Below are positions 9,901-18,385 of a DNA stretch of 64,000 nt, piece by piece. The stretch is from Pedobacter yonginensis (GTDB lineage: Bacteria; Bacteroidota; Bacteroidia; Sphingobacteriales; Sphingobacteriaceae): contig NZ_QGNZ01000004.1 of the NCBI RefSeq assembly GCF_003173595.1, positions 1-64,000 of the forward strand, in the 5' to 3' direction. Every line of letters starts with the position of its first letter. Within the stretch, counting starts at the first letter, position 1. Made by a program: the position numbers and the translations under genes. Under the pieces are notes generated by a model. That model was not told where the DNA came from. It searched no databases and saw only the letters and a list, made by a program, of their open reading frames with translations.

Positions 9901-10156
9901 CAATATTTTTGATGCTTCTTATGTGAAATTGCGTGAGGTAAAACTCAGTTACAATCTTCCATCAAAATGGATTCGCTCTTTAAGTCTTCAAGGGGTTTCG
10001 GTTTCGTTGGTTGGCCGTAATCTTTGGATCATCCACAGAAACGTAACAGACATCGATCCGGAAGTTGCATTTAATACGGGCAACGGACAAGGATTGGAAA
10101 GTCTTTCTAACCCAACCACTAGAACTTACGGCATCAACTTAAACGTCAAATTTTAA
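6983..10156 (+). CDS. SusC/RagA-family TonB-dependent outer-membrane transporter under SAM-riboswitch control
   Basis: A 1057-residue outer-membrane receptor that imports ligands with energy from TonB. A signal peptide (MLKKFKLPAILILLLL, ending in QAQ) leads into a carboxypeptidase-regulatory-like domain (about 25-110), then the DEVVVTALG Ton-box region, a plug domain with the SusC signature (LFVVDGIPVDNS, NPNDIESISVLKGPNAAALYG) and a C-terminal 22-strand barrel. I chose ATG 6983 because it begins the signal peptide. No STN domain is present, so no anti-sigma signalling is expected. It is paired with the SusD-like gene 10 bases downstream. The SAM-I riboswitch suggests a methionine-related or sulfur-containing ligand rather than a glycan (inference). 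Confidence 0.93.
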   Translation: MLKKFKLPAILILLLLTQIVQAQNIVVSGAVKSSTGETLPGVSVLVKGTKQAVVTDGRGAFSISLAGKGTLVFSYIGFPSREIEVDRSSNALEIVLKDGENALDEVVVTALGISRQKKSLGYAVQELKGESLAEAKETNLVNALAGKIAGVRVTNSQGDMGSSRVVIRGETSISGNNQPLFVVDGIPVDNSQLNSAGARDYANTISDINPNDIESISVLKGPNAAALYGSRAAAGVIIIKTKSGKSKKGVGVTLNSNAVLETLLTLPKYQNAFGQGSEGKFSYVDGKGAGINDGVDESWGPRLDGRLIPQFYSKGVAVPFIAHPDNVRDFFETGYALTNGVSIEDASDKIDYRLSYNNLKQVGIIPNSGQGKNSFALNTTLRLTPKLTILANANYSKLSSDNLPGTGGSRSTSTMLQFTWFGRQVDINQLKNYLDENGNTFNWNNSYYSNPYWVAYENTVAQNRNRLIGSIGLNYKIVDGLEFNFRSGTDYYNDRRKIKIAYGTNGSPFGSYTESAFTVNENNTDATLTYNKQLNQDFSLEALLGSNIRSRYIEQNDQSAPRLAVAGLYTLSNSRDPLTSSNNYSKLKSYSGYASAQIGFRNYLFANITARNDWSSTLPAQNRSYFYPSFNGSLVLTEAFDIKGEVLDYAKIRGGWSKVGKDADPYRLQNTYVFGAPFGTNPQLSASTTDLNPDLKPETTTSSELGAEAVLFNKRLRFDLSVYNTNSYNQILSVDVSQSTGFRSKLLNAGKINNKGIEVQLGVTPIKKQFTWDIDVNYAANRSKVIELDQAGLLQNYVVATSSAQVIAAVGQPYGALFGNAFLRDGNGNIVVNATGAPQTDPNKKVLGKYTPDWIGGISNTFSYKGISLGVLVDASFGGSIYNGTYATGTYTGVLASTLPGRGAEYGGISYYYPGNVKANGTVRLANGAAAPAGVTVYDDGIIFDGVTADGKRNEKILPAQTYYKSFRTIDEANIFDASYVKLREVKLSYNLPSKWIRSLSLQGVSVSLVGRNLWIIHRNVTDIDPEVAFNTGNGQGLESLSNPTTRTYGINLNVKF

Positions 10157-10166
10157 CATTCCAATC

Positions 10167-11600
10167 ATGAAAAAGAATAGCATATATTTAATCGCAGTTT
10201 TAGCATTGTCATTTGCATCTTGCAGTAAAGAGCTTGATCAAGTAAACATCAATCCGAATGCTACAGAAAATGCCCAGCCCGATTATTTGTTGACGGGTGC
10301 AATCAAAAACACCGTAGATGCCTATTGGGGTACAACAAATAATATGAATTCGAGCTTGCTTTTTACCCAACAATGGGCAAAAGTTCAATATACCGAAGAA
10401 GATCGTTTTATATATTCAAACAGCAGCTTTACATCACTTTGGTCAACGGCTTTCTCTCAGAGTATCACCAGTTTCAATAAAATTATCGAAATTGGTACTG
10501 CCACGAGTAATCCGAATTATACAGGGGTAGGCTTAACTTTGAGATCGTGGACTTTTTTATTGCTGACAGATGCTTATGGGGATATTCCATACAGCCAAGC
10601 AGGAAAATTAAACCAGTATATTACGCCTGCCTATGATAAGCAAAAAGATGTTTATTATGGCTTGCTTGCAGATTTAAAAACAGCTAAGACCACACTTGAT
10701 CCAGCAGGAAAAACCATTGGTGGCGATATTATTTATAATGGAAACATTGCACGGTGGAAAAAACTGGCCAACTCCTTAAGGCTTAGAATTGCACTACGCA
10801 TTGCGGATAGAGAGCCAGCAAAGGCCAAGCAAGTTTTGGATGAAATTAAGGCAGATGGAGATGTTTACATTAGCGACAATACAGATATTGCCCAATTAAT
10901 TTATCAAATCTCTCCTCAACAAAATCCAGTGAGTGCACAATTTGATACGAGGGATGATTACCGAATCAGTAAAACTATTGTAGATAAGTTGTTTAGCCTT
11001 AACGACCCACGTTTGGCCATCTATGCAAGCAAAACTCAAACAGTTACACCACAGGAATATGTTGGTTTGCCGAATGGTTTAACAAACTCTGAAGCCAGTA
11101 ATTTGGGTTTTGCACGAACATCAAAGCCAGGAGCTTACTTTCTTTTGCCACAGGCACCAGCTGTGATTTTCAGTTATGCCGAACTTTTATTTGATCGTGC
11201 AGAGGCGGCGGCAAGAGGTTTAACAACTGAAGATGCGGCAGATCTGTATCAACAGGCCGTTAAAGCATCTTTAAAACAATATGGCATTTCTGATGCTGCA
11301 ACGAACACTTACGCCGCGCAAGCTTCGGTTCAGTATGATGCAACAAATTATAAAAAATCAATTGGTGAGCAAAAGTGGCTTGCACTTTTTGGGCAAGGTT
11401 TAGAAGCCTGGGCAGAAAGGCGTCGATTGGATTTTCCTCAACTTACAGCATCTGTTAATACGGTGTTGAATGGGCAGATCCCGGTGCGTTTTATTTATCC
11501 AGGAACGGAGCAATCTTTAAATTTACAGAGCTACAAAAATGCTGTTGCCAACCAAGGTGCAGATTTGTTGACTACAAAACTTTGGTTTGATGTAAATTAG
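10167..11600 (+). CDS. SusD-like lipoprotein (SusD-like_2 family)
   Basis: A 477-residue surface lipoprotein that forms the lid of the SusC transporter and captures the ligand. The start MKKNSIYLIAVLALSFASCS gives a lipobox Cys at residue 19. The segment NINPNATENAQPDYLLTGAI and a late AWAERRRLDFPQL are typical of the SusD-like_2 branch, which often goes with non-glycan or peptide substrates. It starts 10 bases after the SusC stop and is followed by a strong terminator, so the operon is leader-susC-susD. Confidence 0.9.
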   Translation: MKKNSIYLIAVLALSFASCSKELDQVNINPNATENAQPDYLLTGAIKNTVDAYWGTTNNMNSSLLFTQQWAKVQYTEEDRFIYSNSSFTSLWSTAFSQSITSFNKIIEIGTATSNPNYTGVGLTLRSWTFLLLTDAYGDIPYSQAGKLNQYITPAYDKQKDVYYGLLADLKTAKTTLDPAGKTIGGDIIYNGNIARWKKLANSLRLRIALRIADREPAKAKQVLDEIKADGDVYISDNTDIAQLIYQISPQQNPVSAQFDTRDDYRISKTIVDKLFSLNDPRLAIYASKTQTVTPQEYVGLPNGLTNSEASNLGFARTSKPGAYFLLPQAPAVIFSYAELLFDRAEAAARGLTTEDAADLYQQAVKASLKQYGISDAATNTYAAQASVQYDATNYKKSIGEQKWLALFGQGLEAWAERRRLDFPQLTASVNTVLNGQIPVRFIYPGTEQSLNLQSYKNAVANQGADLLTTKLWFDVN

Positions 11601-11623
11601 GGCTGCATTCGTAATTCGTATTG

Positions 11624-11661
11624 AAATAAGCTATGGCCCTTAAGCCATAGCTTATTTTTTT
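11624..11661. terminator. Bidirectional terminator between convergent genes
   Basis: AAATAAGCTATGGC and GCCATAGCTTATTT form a perfect 14-base stem around a 6-base loop, with T-rich sequence after it on the plus strand and A-rich sequence before it. It sits between the SusD gene and the convergent DUF4394 gene and can end both transcripts. Confidence 0.85.
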
Positions 11662-11668
11662 AATGATT

Positions 11669-13195
11669 TTAGAAACCTAAGCCGAGGGTAAACCCACGTA
11701 CTGCGGTTGTTATGGTTGCGCCAGCTGTTGCAGCGCCACTTGTTAAATTAACGGTGTATAATCTTTGCACACCAGCTACGGTGAATATGCCGTATGCGGT
11801 TCCGCTTGTTCCACCAATATCAAAGCCACTATTTGCTTCAACATTTATTCCAAGCGGGCCAACATCTACTAGAGTTCCCATGTTTGGTGGGTCTTGTTTG
11901 TATAGGCGGTTACCAAGATCATCTATATCAAACAGTACCGTTGTGGTAGCACCTGCAAAATTGTTGGTATAAGCCGAACCAGAAACTGTTGCAGTAGTTA
12001 AGGAAATGTTTCCATCTACAGTTAAAACACCATCAGCAGGATTTACCCTAAAGTTCTGACCATTATTTCCAACTATTCTTATTCTATCTACAGTTGGATT
12101 AAAATCAAAGCCAATCTGTGTAGCGCTTAATAAGGTAGTTAGTGGTCCAGTTCCAACCATTGTAGCCAAGCCAGACGATGCATTAATGCTGTAAATACGG
12201 CTAGTGCTGCCGAAGGCAAACAGTTGTCCGTTTAATGGTCTCATGTCTATACCTAAAATGCTTTCTCCAACTTGAATGCCTGTAATGGCTTTTGAAATTA
12301 GCGTTGGGTTACTAGAAGCCGGATTAAAAATTAACAATTCATTGTTGTTCGAAACGGCATAAGCTACTGGTTCTGTTGGAATAGCCACACCAACGATTTG
12401 AGTGCTTAAATTTCCAATTTTTGATGCCTTACCTGAGTTTAAGTCGATTGTAAACAAAGCGGAAGTTCCACCTGTGGTAAGTGCGGCAAGTGCAGCTGTT
12501 CCGTCAGGATTAATATCAAAACCACCAACTTCATCAACGTCGTAGCCAAGATTACCCACCTCTACAAGTTTGCCATCATTAGGCGGATCTTGTTTGTGCA
12601 ATTTATCGTTAGCCGCATCAACATCAAAAAGTACGGTTGTTGTTGCACCGGCTTTATTCTGTGTGTAAGCAACTGATGACACCCTAGCGTTTGCAACGCC
12701 ATTGATGCTGCCATCTGTTGCTGCTACGGTTCCAGTTTCAGGATTTAGTCGAAGGTTTTGGCCTGCGCTGGTAACCAAACGAATCCGATCTACTGTGGGA
12801 TTAAAATCAAAGCCAACTGATGTTCCGTTTAATGCAGGCGTAAATGGGGCAGCAGAAATTGATCTCGCAGCACCAGTTTTATAATCAATTACATACAAAC
12901 GACTTGAGCTTCCGATACCATAAAGTTGTCCGGTAGCAGGTCGGAAATCGATTCCTAAAATTGTTTCACCACTTTGTAAGCCAGAAAGGCTGATGGTGGA
13001 TTTAATGGTTGATGGATTTTTAGCGTTGATGAGTAATAATTTACCATCAGATGTTAAAGCATAAAAATCTACATCTGGTCCTGGTGTAAGTACTTCTTGT
13101 TCAGGCAAATTTCTGTCTTTTTTGCAGGCAGAAAACAAAATTGGAGTTATAAGGGCGAATAAAGCCATTATAATAAAATGTTTAGTTTTTATCAT
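11669..13195 (-). CDS. DUF4394 lipoprotein with two tandem DUF4394 domains
   Basis: About 508 residues. MIKTKHFIIMALFALI leads to a lipobox ending in SAC, so it should be a lipoprotein. Two copies of the same domain of about 225 residues follow. Matching landmarks are ILGIDFRPATGQLYG / ILGIDMRPLNGQLFA, VGFDFNPTVDRIR / IGFDFNPTVDRIR, AGATTTVLFDVD / AGATTTVLFDID and KQDPPN in each. The fold is probably a beta-propeller, and the function of the family is unknown. I chose ATG 13195; a longer frame upstream would run into the preceding gene. It follows a small secreted-protein gene on the same strand by 53 bases and may be co-transcribed with it. Confidence 0.85.
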   Translation of the reverse strand: MIKTKHFIIMALFALITPILFSACKKDRNLPEQEVLTPGPDVDFYALTSDGKLLLINAKNPSTIKSTISLSGLQSGETILGIDFRPATGQLYGIGSSSRLYVIDYKTGAARSISAAPFTPALNGTSVGFDFNPTVDRIRLVTSAGQNLRLNPETGTVAATDGSINGVANARVSSVAYTQNKAGATTTVLFDVDAANDKLHKQDPPNDGKLVEVGNLGYDVDEVGGFDINPDGTAALAALTTGGTSALFTIDLNSGKASKIGNLSTQIVGVAIPTEPVAYAVSNNNELLIFNPASSNPTLISKAITGIQVGESILGIDMRPLNGQLFAFGSTSRIYSINASSGLATMVGTGPLTTLLSATQIGFDFNPTVDRIRIVGNNGQNFRVNPADGVLTVDGNISLTTATVSGSAYTNNFAGATTTVLFDIDDLGNRLYKQDPPNMGTLVDVGPLGINVEANSGFDIGGTSGTAYGIFTVAGVQRLYTVNLTSGAATAGATITTAVRGFTLGLGF

Positions 13196-13248
13196 GGTTT
13201 TTAAAATTATGTAAGAAATTGAAATGGTGATGGAGCGCTCGTTACGGC

Positions 13249-13569
13249 CTATTTGGGCGGTTGCTCTTGAACGGTGAGGTGGCAATAAGTTAGGTTGAAA
13301 TGACCTTCAAATAGTTTGGCTTTGGAATCTGATAAATCTGCAAATTCGAAATTTGAGAATTTCGGAATTAATAAATCGGTCAGTTTAAGCTTTTCTCCAA
13401 CTTGATCTTCTTCATCTGGAGTATCAGATTGATCAGCCTCATCATTGTCACTTTGCTTTAAAACCTCTATCGCTGATTTATGGAATGGAACGGCATAGGC
13501 AACAACTCTGCTCCCAAAAGAAATGAGCAGGATAAATACTATAAAAAACTTTTGGTAATTAAGCGCCAT
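13249..13569 (-). CDS. Small exported protein of unknown function
   Basis: A 106-residue protein with an N-terminal hydrophobic signal (KFFIVFILLISFGSRVVAY). A very acidic stretch follows (about residues 40-58, rich in Asp and Glu), then a short conserved-looking C-terminal part with LLIPKFSNFEFAD and YCHLTVQEQPPK. I recognise no family. It is probably cotranscribed with the DUF4394 lipoprotein gene 53 bases downstream, so it may be an envelope partner of that protein; this is inference from position only. Confidence 0.6.
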   Translation of the reverse strand: MALNYQKFFIVFILLISFGSRVVAYAVPFHKSAIEVLKQSDNDEADQSDTPDEEDQVGEKLKLTDLLIPKFSNFEFADLSDSKAKLFEGHFNLTYCHLTVQEQPPK

Positions 13570-13756
13570 ATGTTTTCCACTCTTTAAATGGATATTATTT
13601 GCACCTACGGAAATTGGTGATGATTAGATTTTTAATTACGTTTTTTTTATTGTGGAGTTTTAAAACGTGCTATGCAAAACCCAAATCTCTCCAGATTTTA
13701 CTAAAAGGATTTTGAGTGTGCGCAAAACTTTCCGTGGTTTGCAAGGTTATAGGAAT

Positions 13757-15286
13757 ATGCAGGTCACATCCCAATCATCAGCGCCGATCCAAAAGAATAA
13801 ACTTTATCCTTATCAGGAAAATGATATTCAAACCATCTTTGAAAAACTAAGAAGTGGCGGCGCCAATTATCGTTTGCTCTATCAACTGCCTACAGGTGGG
13901 GGAAAGACAATTATCTTCTCCGAAATTGCAGAACGCTACGTTGCAGCCTACGGTAAAAAGGTGATTGTACTTACGCACAGGCGCGAACTTTGTAAGCAAA
14001 CGTCAAATGCGCTTAAGGGTACGGGTTTAAATAATAAGGTGATTAATAGTGCTGTAAAAAGGGTTCCAAAAAAAGAGCTATTTGCATGTTATGTGGCCAT
14101 GGTAGAAACCTTAAAAAACCGCATAAATGATGGCCTTATTGATACCGAGAGTGTTGGCCTAGTGATTATTGATGAAGCGCACCACAATTCTTTTCATAAA
14201 TTGCTGGGTAAATTTCCCAATGCATCAGTTATCGGGGTTACTGCAACGCCTTTCTCAGCAGACGTAAATCTTCCAATGAAGCAGTTCTATCATGAACTTG
14301 TGGTAGGTGAGCCTATAGGAGCCCTCATTGAGCAAGGATTTTTAGCAAAACCAAAAGCCTATAGTTATGATGTTGAACTCAATACCTTGACCAGAGGAAT
14401 CCATGGCGACTTTACGGTAAGAAGTTCAGACGAACTTTATTCCTCCCCAGCCATGCTTGATCTTCTGCTTCATGCTTATCGGGAACACTCGTTGGGAAAA
14501 AAAACGCTCATATTTAACAATGGGATATTTACATCCAGAAAAGTGCATGATTCTTTTTCGGCTGCGGGTTTCCCCATTCGGCACCTTGATAATAAAACAG
14601 ATGCTGCGGAGCGGGAGGAAATATTGCGGTGGTTTAAGAAGACCAAAGGCGCCATACTTACATCTGTATCCATCCTTACAACAGGTTTCGACGAGCCTTC
14701 GGTGCAATCCATCATTCTCAATCGTGCCACAACCTCACTTACGCTATATCATCAAATGATTGGCAGAGGAGCGAGAAAGTTGCCAGGCAAAAAAAGATTT
14801 AACATCATCGATCTTGGAAATAATGCTGAGCGATTTGGTGGATGGGATGAGCCAATTGATTGGCAACATATTTTTGAAAATCCAGACATCTATCATCAAA
14901 CTTTACATAAAGCTGCGGAAGACATCCACCAAATGCCTGTAGAAATGCGGACCAGGTTTTCAAATAGTTCTCGAATATCCTTTGATGTGCCATCAGCTTA
15001 TCAGTCGGCGATGGAAATGGGCAAAAAAGCGAAAACAGTATTGAGTGATTCGATACGCCAGCATGCATTGATGTGTATTGACAATGCGGATTCAGTTGGC
15101 CATGCAATCGATTTGCTAGAAGAATTAGACAAAGAAATTAATTGGCGTATAAAACAGTATGGCAAGTGCCTAGGTTCGGTAACCAAGAACTATTTACAAT
15201 GGTTAGGAGAAGATTACCGGAGCCGTGTAAAAACCATGATTAGCAAAGTTATGGCTAAAAGGATGGTACTGCGTACAGCGGTATAG
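13757..15286 (+). CDS. DEAD/DEAH-box superfamily 2 helicase (RadD-like)
   Basis: About 509 residues. The N-terminal RecA domain has Walker A LPTGGGKT, the DEAH box VIIDEAHH and motif III VTATPF. The C-terminal domain has motif V-like SILTTGFDEPSV and motif VI QMIGRGARK. This arrangement (ResIII plus Helicase_C with a Q-motif-like YPYQENDI) matches the RadD/YejH group, which acts on DNA during double-strand-break and crosslink repair. I chose ATG 13757; the frame extends 90 bases further upstream, but those residues look non-conserved. The C-terminal 130 residues are probably specific to this subgroup. No nuclease or methylase partner adjoins, so a restriction-system role is unlikely. Confidence 0.85.
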   Translation: MQVTSQSSAPIQKNKLYPYQENDIQTIFEKLRSGGANYRLLYQLPTGGGKTIIFSEIAERYVAAYGKKVIVLTHRRELCKQTSNALKGTGLNNKVINSAVKRVPKKELFACYVAMVETLKNRINDGLIDTESVGLVIIDEAHHNSFHKLLGKFPNASVIGVTATPFSADVNLPMKQFYHELVVGEPIGALIEQGFLAKPKAYSYDVELNTLTRGIHGDFTVRSSDELYSSPAMLDLLLHAYREHSLGKKTLIFNNGIFTSRKVHDSFSAAGFPIRHLDNKTDAAEREEILRWFKKTKGAILTSVSILTTGFDEPSVQSIILNRATTSLTLYHQMIGRGARKLPGKKRFNIIDLGNNAERFGGWDEPIDWQHIFENPDIYHQTLHKAAEDIHQMPVEMRTRFSNSSRISFDVPSAYQSAMEMGKKAKTVLSDSIRQHALMCIDNADSVGHAIDLLEELDKEINWRIKQYGKCLGSVTKNYLQWLGEDYRSRVKTMISKVMAKRMVLRTAV

Positions 15287-15336
15287 TGATTGGCTGCAAT
15301 TCATTACAAGTAAGCTTTAGGAATTCTTTGATCCTA

Positions 15337-15393
15337 AATAAGCGTTATATTCTCCGCACGATATGCAGAGAATAAGCGTTCTATTCTCCGCAT
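15337..15393. repeat. Direct and inverted repeat between convergent genes
   Basis: AATAAGCGTTATATTCTCCG (from 15337) recurs from about 15371 as AATAAGCGTTCTATTCTCCG. The second copy also forms a hairpin: ATGCAGAGAATA (15363-15374) against TATTCTCCGCAT (15382-15393), 11 of 12 positions paired. The helicase and antiporter genes converge here, so the hairpin may act as a transcript end, but no T tract follows. Confidence 0.5.
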
Positions 15394-15464
15394 GGCTTAT
15401 TCAATGGCGAGTTGATACCAGTATAATCACCTGCTATATGCGGTTTGCTCATTTGATATATGTC

Positions 15465-16694
15465 TCAATTATTCTTATTGCTGCTAAGACGCTCCATTAT
15501 ACTCGTTGCGGTTAACCCATGGAGAACGATTGAAATCAAGATTGTTAGTGATACAACTGCCCACAGTACATCCTGCTGATCAAATCTTACTTCGCCAAAT
15601 GCAAAGGCTAAATAATATATCGACCCCATGCCGCGAATGCCGAAAAAACTGATTGCAAGTTTCTCTTTTAAAGGCGTTGAACTTCCTAAAAGGGACAAAT
15701 ATGAGGTCAAAGGTCTTACCAAAACAACAAATGCTACCGATACAAGCGCCATTTTTAGGGTGAGGGGAGCAAGTACACCACCAACCAATGAGCCTCCAAA
15801 AAAGATGAGCAGTACGGCCAAAAGCATTCTTTCCATTTGATCGGTAAAGGAATGGAGTTGCTGATGATACTCATGGCCTTTTTCATAATGTCTTAATGTT
15901 AGTCCCGCAACAAATACCGCAATGAAACCATAGGCATGAAATGATTCGGCGATGGCATAGGCAATAAGTGTAAGGGAAACCGCAAGAAAACCATCCGAAG
16001 CCTTTAACAAGCGATATTTTTCAGAAATTGAGAATACCAGATATCCCACAAGCTTGCCACAAAGCCATCCTATGATTAGGCCTCCCGCAATTTTATAAAA
16101 AAGGTAATACCAGGTCCAGTGCCACATGGTGGAAGTGCTGATACCCTGAGATGCCACAACTATGGCCAACCATGTAAATGGAAATGCCATTCCGTCATTA
16201 AGGCCAGCCTCCGAAGTTAGTGCAAAACGGGGTTCCGACTTACCACGTTCATTGGGTGGCCCAACCTGTACATCGGCAGCAAGAACGGGATCTGTGGGTG
16301 CAAGAACCGCCGCAAGCAATAGGGCAGCCGCAAGGGGAAGTCCTAAAATAAAAACACCCAGCAATGCAGAAACGAGTATCGCCAGGATCATTGCAATGAG
16401 AATTAGCCTAAGTGGGGTAGCCCACCTCCTGAACGAGAAACTTCTGTCAATCTTTATGGCTGTACCCATCAACGAAATGATCACGATTAATTCGGTGAGG
16501 TGAAGCACCAAGCTGTTATCTTTTTGTGGGAGGGGAGCGGGCAGGGCTGTTGGCCATATTAGGTAGATTAACACGCCAATGCCAACATAGATAATCGAAT
16601 AGGATATTCCAATTTTTTTGGCCATGGAGGGGATGAAGCCCATACCAATACTGGCAATTCCCGCAATTAGCATTAAAACGATATATTGGTTCAT
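15465..16694 (-). CDS. Monovalent cation:proton antiporter (CPA1/NhaP type)
   Basis: A 409-residue inner-membrane protein with about 12 hydrophobic segments. It exchanges Na+ or K+ for protons. The family signatures are LAPTDPVLAADVQVG in the mid-membrane transport helix and EAGLNDGMAFPFTW with the Asn-Asp pair of electroneutral CPA1 exchangers. There is no long C-terminal regulatory domain, so it is a short form. It stands alone, convergent with the helicase gene. Ion specificity cannot be read from sequence. Confidence 0.9.
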   Translation of the reverse strand: MNQYIVLMLIAGIASIGMGFIPSMAKKIGISYSIIYVGIGVLIYLIWPTALPAPLPQKDNSLVLHLTELIVIISLMGTAIKIDRSFSFRRWATPLRLILIAMILAILVSALLGVFILGLPLAAALLLAAVLAPTDPVLAADVQVGPPNERGKSEPRFALTSEAGLNDGMAFPFTWLAIVVASQGISTSTMWHWTWYYLFYKIAGGLIIGWLCGKLVGYLVFSISEKYRLLKASDGFLAVSLTLIAYAIAESFHAYGFIAVFVAGLTLRHYEKGHEYHQQLHSFTDQMERMLLAVLLIFFGGSLVGGVLAPLTLKMALVSVAFVVLVRPLTSYLSLLGSSTPLKEKLAISFFGIRGMGSIYYLAFAFGEVRFDQQDVLWAVVSLTILISIVLHGLTATSIMERLSSNKNN

Positions 16695-17412
16695 CTTTAG
16701 AATTCTTTTAATTTATAAAACCGCGACATCTTGCGACACATGCGAACAGCTATTGTGTCTTGGTCTTAGCTATGACAAATAAAACTTGCCGAGTCCATTC
16801 AAAACAAACTTACCGTAAAAAGTTGCCTGTGGATAGATCAGCATAGATTCGATAATTACTGCGTCTGCGTAAAATTCAGCCCAATGGGAGGAATGATGAT
16901 GGTGAAAATGAGCACAAAGTGTACCTGGCACATTGTCGTTTTCTATTGCCTGTATCTTTGGCTGAGCTTAATTGTTTCCGTTACTATTCTATATCCATTT
17001 TCCAGTCAAAATTTTCTCTTTCTGCATATTCTTCAAATGAAATTTGCGCTAAACTTGGAGCGATGACTGGCCATGTTGTAAACATTTACATTGATAAACT
17101 GTTTGAAATATATCTGCTTTGGATAAAAGGCTTATCATAAAGGCCAAAAAGTTACAAAACTTCCGAGCTTTGCTAGCCATTCTTTTTTCATCCTGTACGG
17201 TGTAATGTCATTCGTCGTTGTGATTACAGCCAATATGTACCCACGTTATTTTGCCCCTCGCTGGGCGCAAGTGTCGCGTGTGCAACCTTGCTGTTGTTTT
17301 ATGAACAAATGGATTTGACATTTTGACCAGCCATTTTTTTTGAATGTTAAATTTTTTTAAAATCAATCAAAAACGAATGCGGGGGAACTTGCGATAAGTA
17401 AGGCTAATTAAA
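16695..17412. other. Gene-poor spacer, no supported gene
   Basis: No convincing coding sequence. The upstream part must hold the antiporter promoter. A 33-codon minus-strand frame (16984-17085; end FEEYAERENFDWKMDIE) looks protein-like in composition but has no recognisable family. Overlapping plus-strand frames here are hydrophobic by composition only. Confidence 0.4.
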
Positions 17413-17442
17413 CAAAAAAAGCCCATCTTTCGATGAGCTTTT
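17413..17442 (-). terminator. Strong hairpin terminator with GAAA tetraloop
   Basis: On the minus strand AAAAGCTCATC, GAAA and GATGGGCTTTT form an 11-base stem with one mismatch, followed by a T run. No gene in the window ends at it. Terminators of this form often follow tRNA genes, and the adjoining repeats resemble a degraded tRNA 3' end. Confidence 0.65.
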
Positions 17443-17455
17443 AACTAGTAGCCCT

Positions 17456-17558
17456 TACTGGACAAATTTCGAACTTTTTCTTGTCTGATTTGCAGGAATT
17501 AACGAAAGTTGCAAATCATTTTAAAATTTAAAGGTAGCATACTGGACAATTTTCGAAC
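17456..17558. repeat. Two near-identical 19-base direct repeats (attachment-site-like)
   Basis: TACTGGACAAATTTCGAAC (17456-17474) and TACTGGACAATTTTCGAAC (17540-17558) differ at one base and start 84 bases apart. The reverse complement begins GTTCGAA, as in a tRNA T-loop. Short direct repeats of this kind can be integrase attachment-site remnants. No tRNA gene or integrase is present in the window. Confidence 0.5.
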
Positions 17559-17953
17559 TCAAAATTAAGCCATTTGATATGTTACATGAGAGACATGTTT
17601 GACGAAACTGCCACTCGACTTAGTACCTTGCTGTAGAGTCAATCGGCAGAAAATCGAACTTTTATGAACATTGTGAGGCAATAGTAAATTTTGAAAAAGT
17701 GGTCAATAATAAGATTGAGCGGCAGTATAGAAAAAAGAGAAATGCTCAACCGAAATAATCAATATCAATTCAAATTTTTTGTCTTAACAATTGCCAGTAA
17801 TATGAAGGCTATTTTCATATTACCGGAATCTTAATTAATGTATCTTAAAAATATCTGACGAAAAAAATCTCTAATATAATACTGCAATTCCTGTGTATAA
17901 TTAAAGGGAAAATGAAAGCATTCGATATTGTCATTTTTATTGGTTGCATCAAT

Positions 17954-18148
17954 TCATTTTGGAGCAAATTGATAGATTGTAAAAATTGAAATCATCTCTT
18001 TAATTTCTTCACTTTTAGTTTTGCCAATCTTGCTCGAAACACATTCACTCAAATTGCGTAAGAATTGATAACTTGATGCGAATCCCCACCTAATTACCCT
18101 TTGTTCATATTTGTAGAATGATAATTCTTTTAATTTTAATTCTATTGA
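17954..18148 (-). pseudogene. Orphan coding remnant without start codon
   Basis: A 64-codon open frame bounded by stops, with protein-like composition (segments ELSFYKYEQRVIRWGFASSY and KTKSEEIKEMISIFTIYQF). It has no ATG in its first half, and the frame breaks just upstream. I recognise no family. It is probably the C-terminal remnant of a lost gene at the edge of the lanthipeptide island. Confidence 0.35.
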
Positions 18149-18385
18149 TTATGGCTTGTCTAAGATATATTGGTACACGATTTTGGTAAAATATTGTTAA
18201 AAAGCTTCTTACAATAAATTTAAGTTTGGTTAAGCCAATTTTCGCCTCTACGCTAATGGCAAAGAGCAAAAAAATGGAAAACTAACCTAAAATTCTAGTA
18301 TTATAACTCAAAAACGACAAGTAAAATCAGGACGATTCAGGTCAAGTATTTTGGGTAATCCACCTTATAATTAAATGGGTAGGGA

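Noticed and set aside
14426..15186. Several frames of 60-100 codons on both strands within the helicase gene
   Set aside because: All overlap the conserved helicase motifs and look like frame shadows.
13667..15286. Type I or III restriction subunit
   Set aside because: Helicase motifs are present, but no methyltransferase, specificity or nuclease gene adjoins, and the motif set fits RadD better.
16884..17140. Two overlapping plus-strand frames of 60-73 codons
   Set aside because: They overlap each other in different frames, are hydrophobic by composition only, and have no family or ribosome-binding site.
17456..17558. A complete tRNA gene at the repeats
   Set aside because: Only a T-loop-like GTTCGAA is present; the stems do not pair and no anticodon arm can be drawn.
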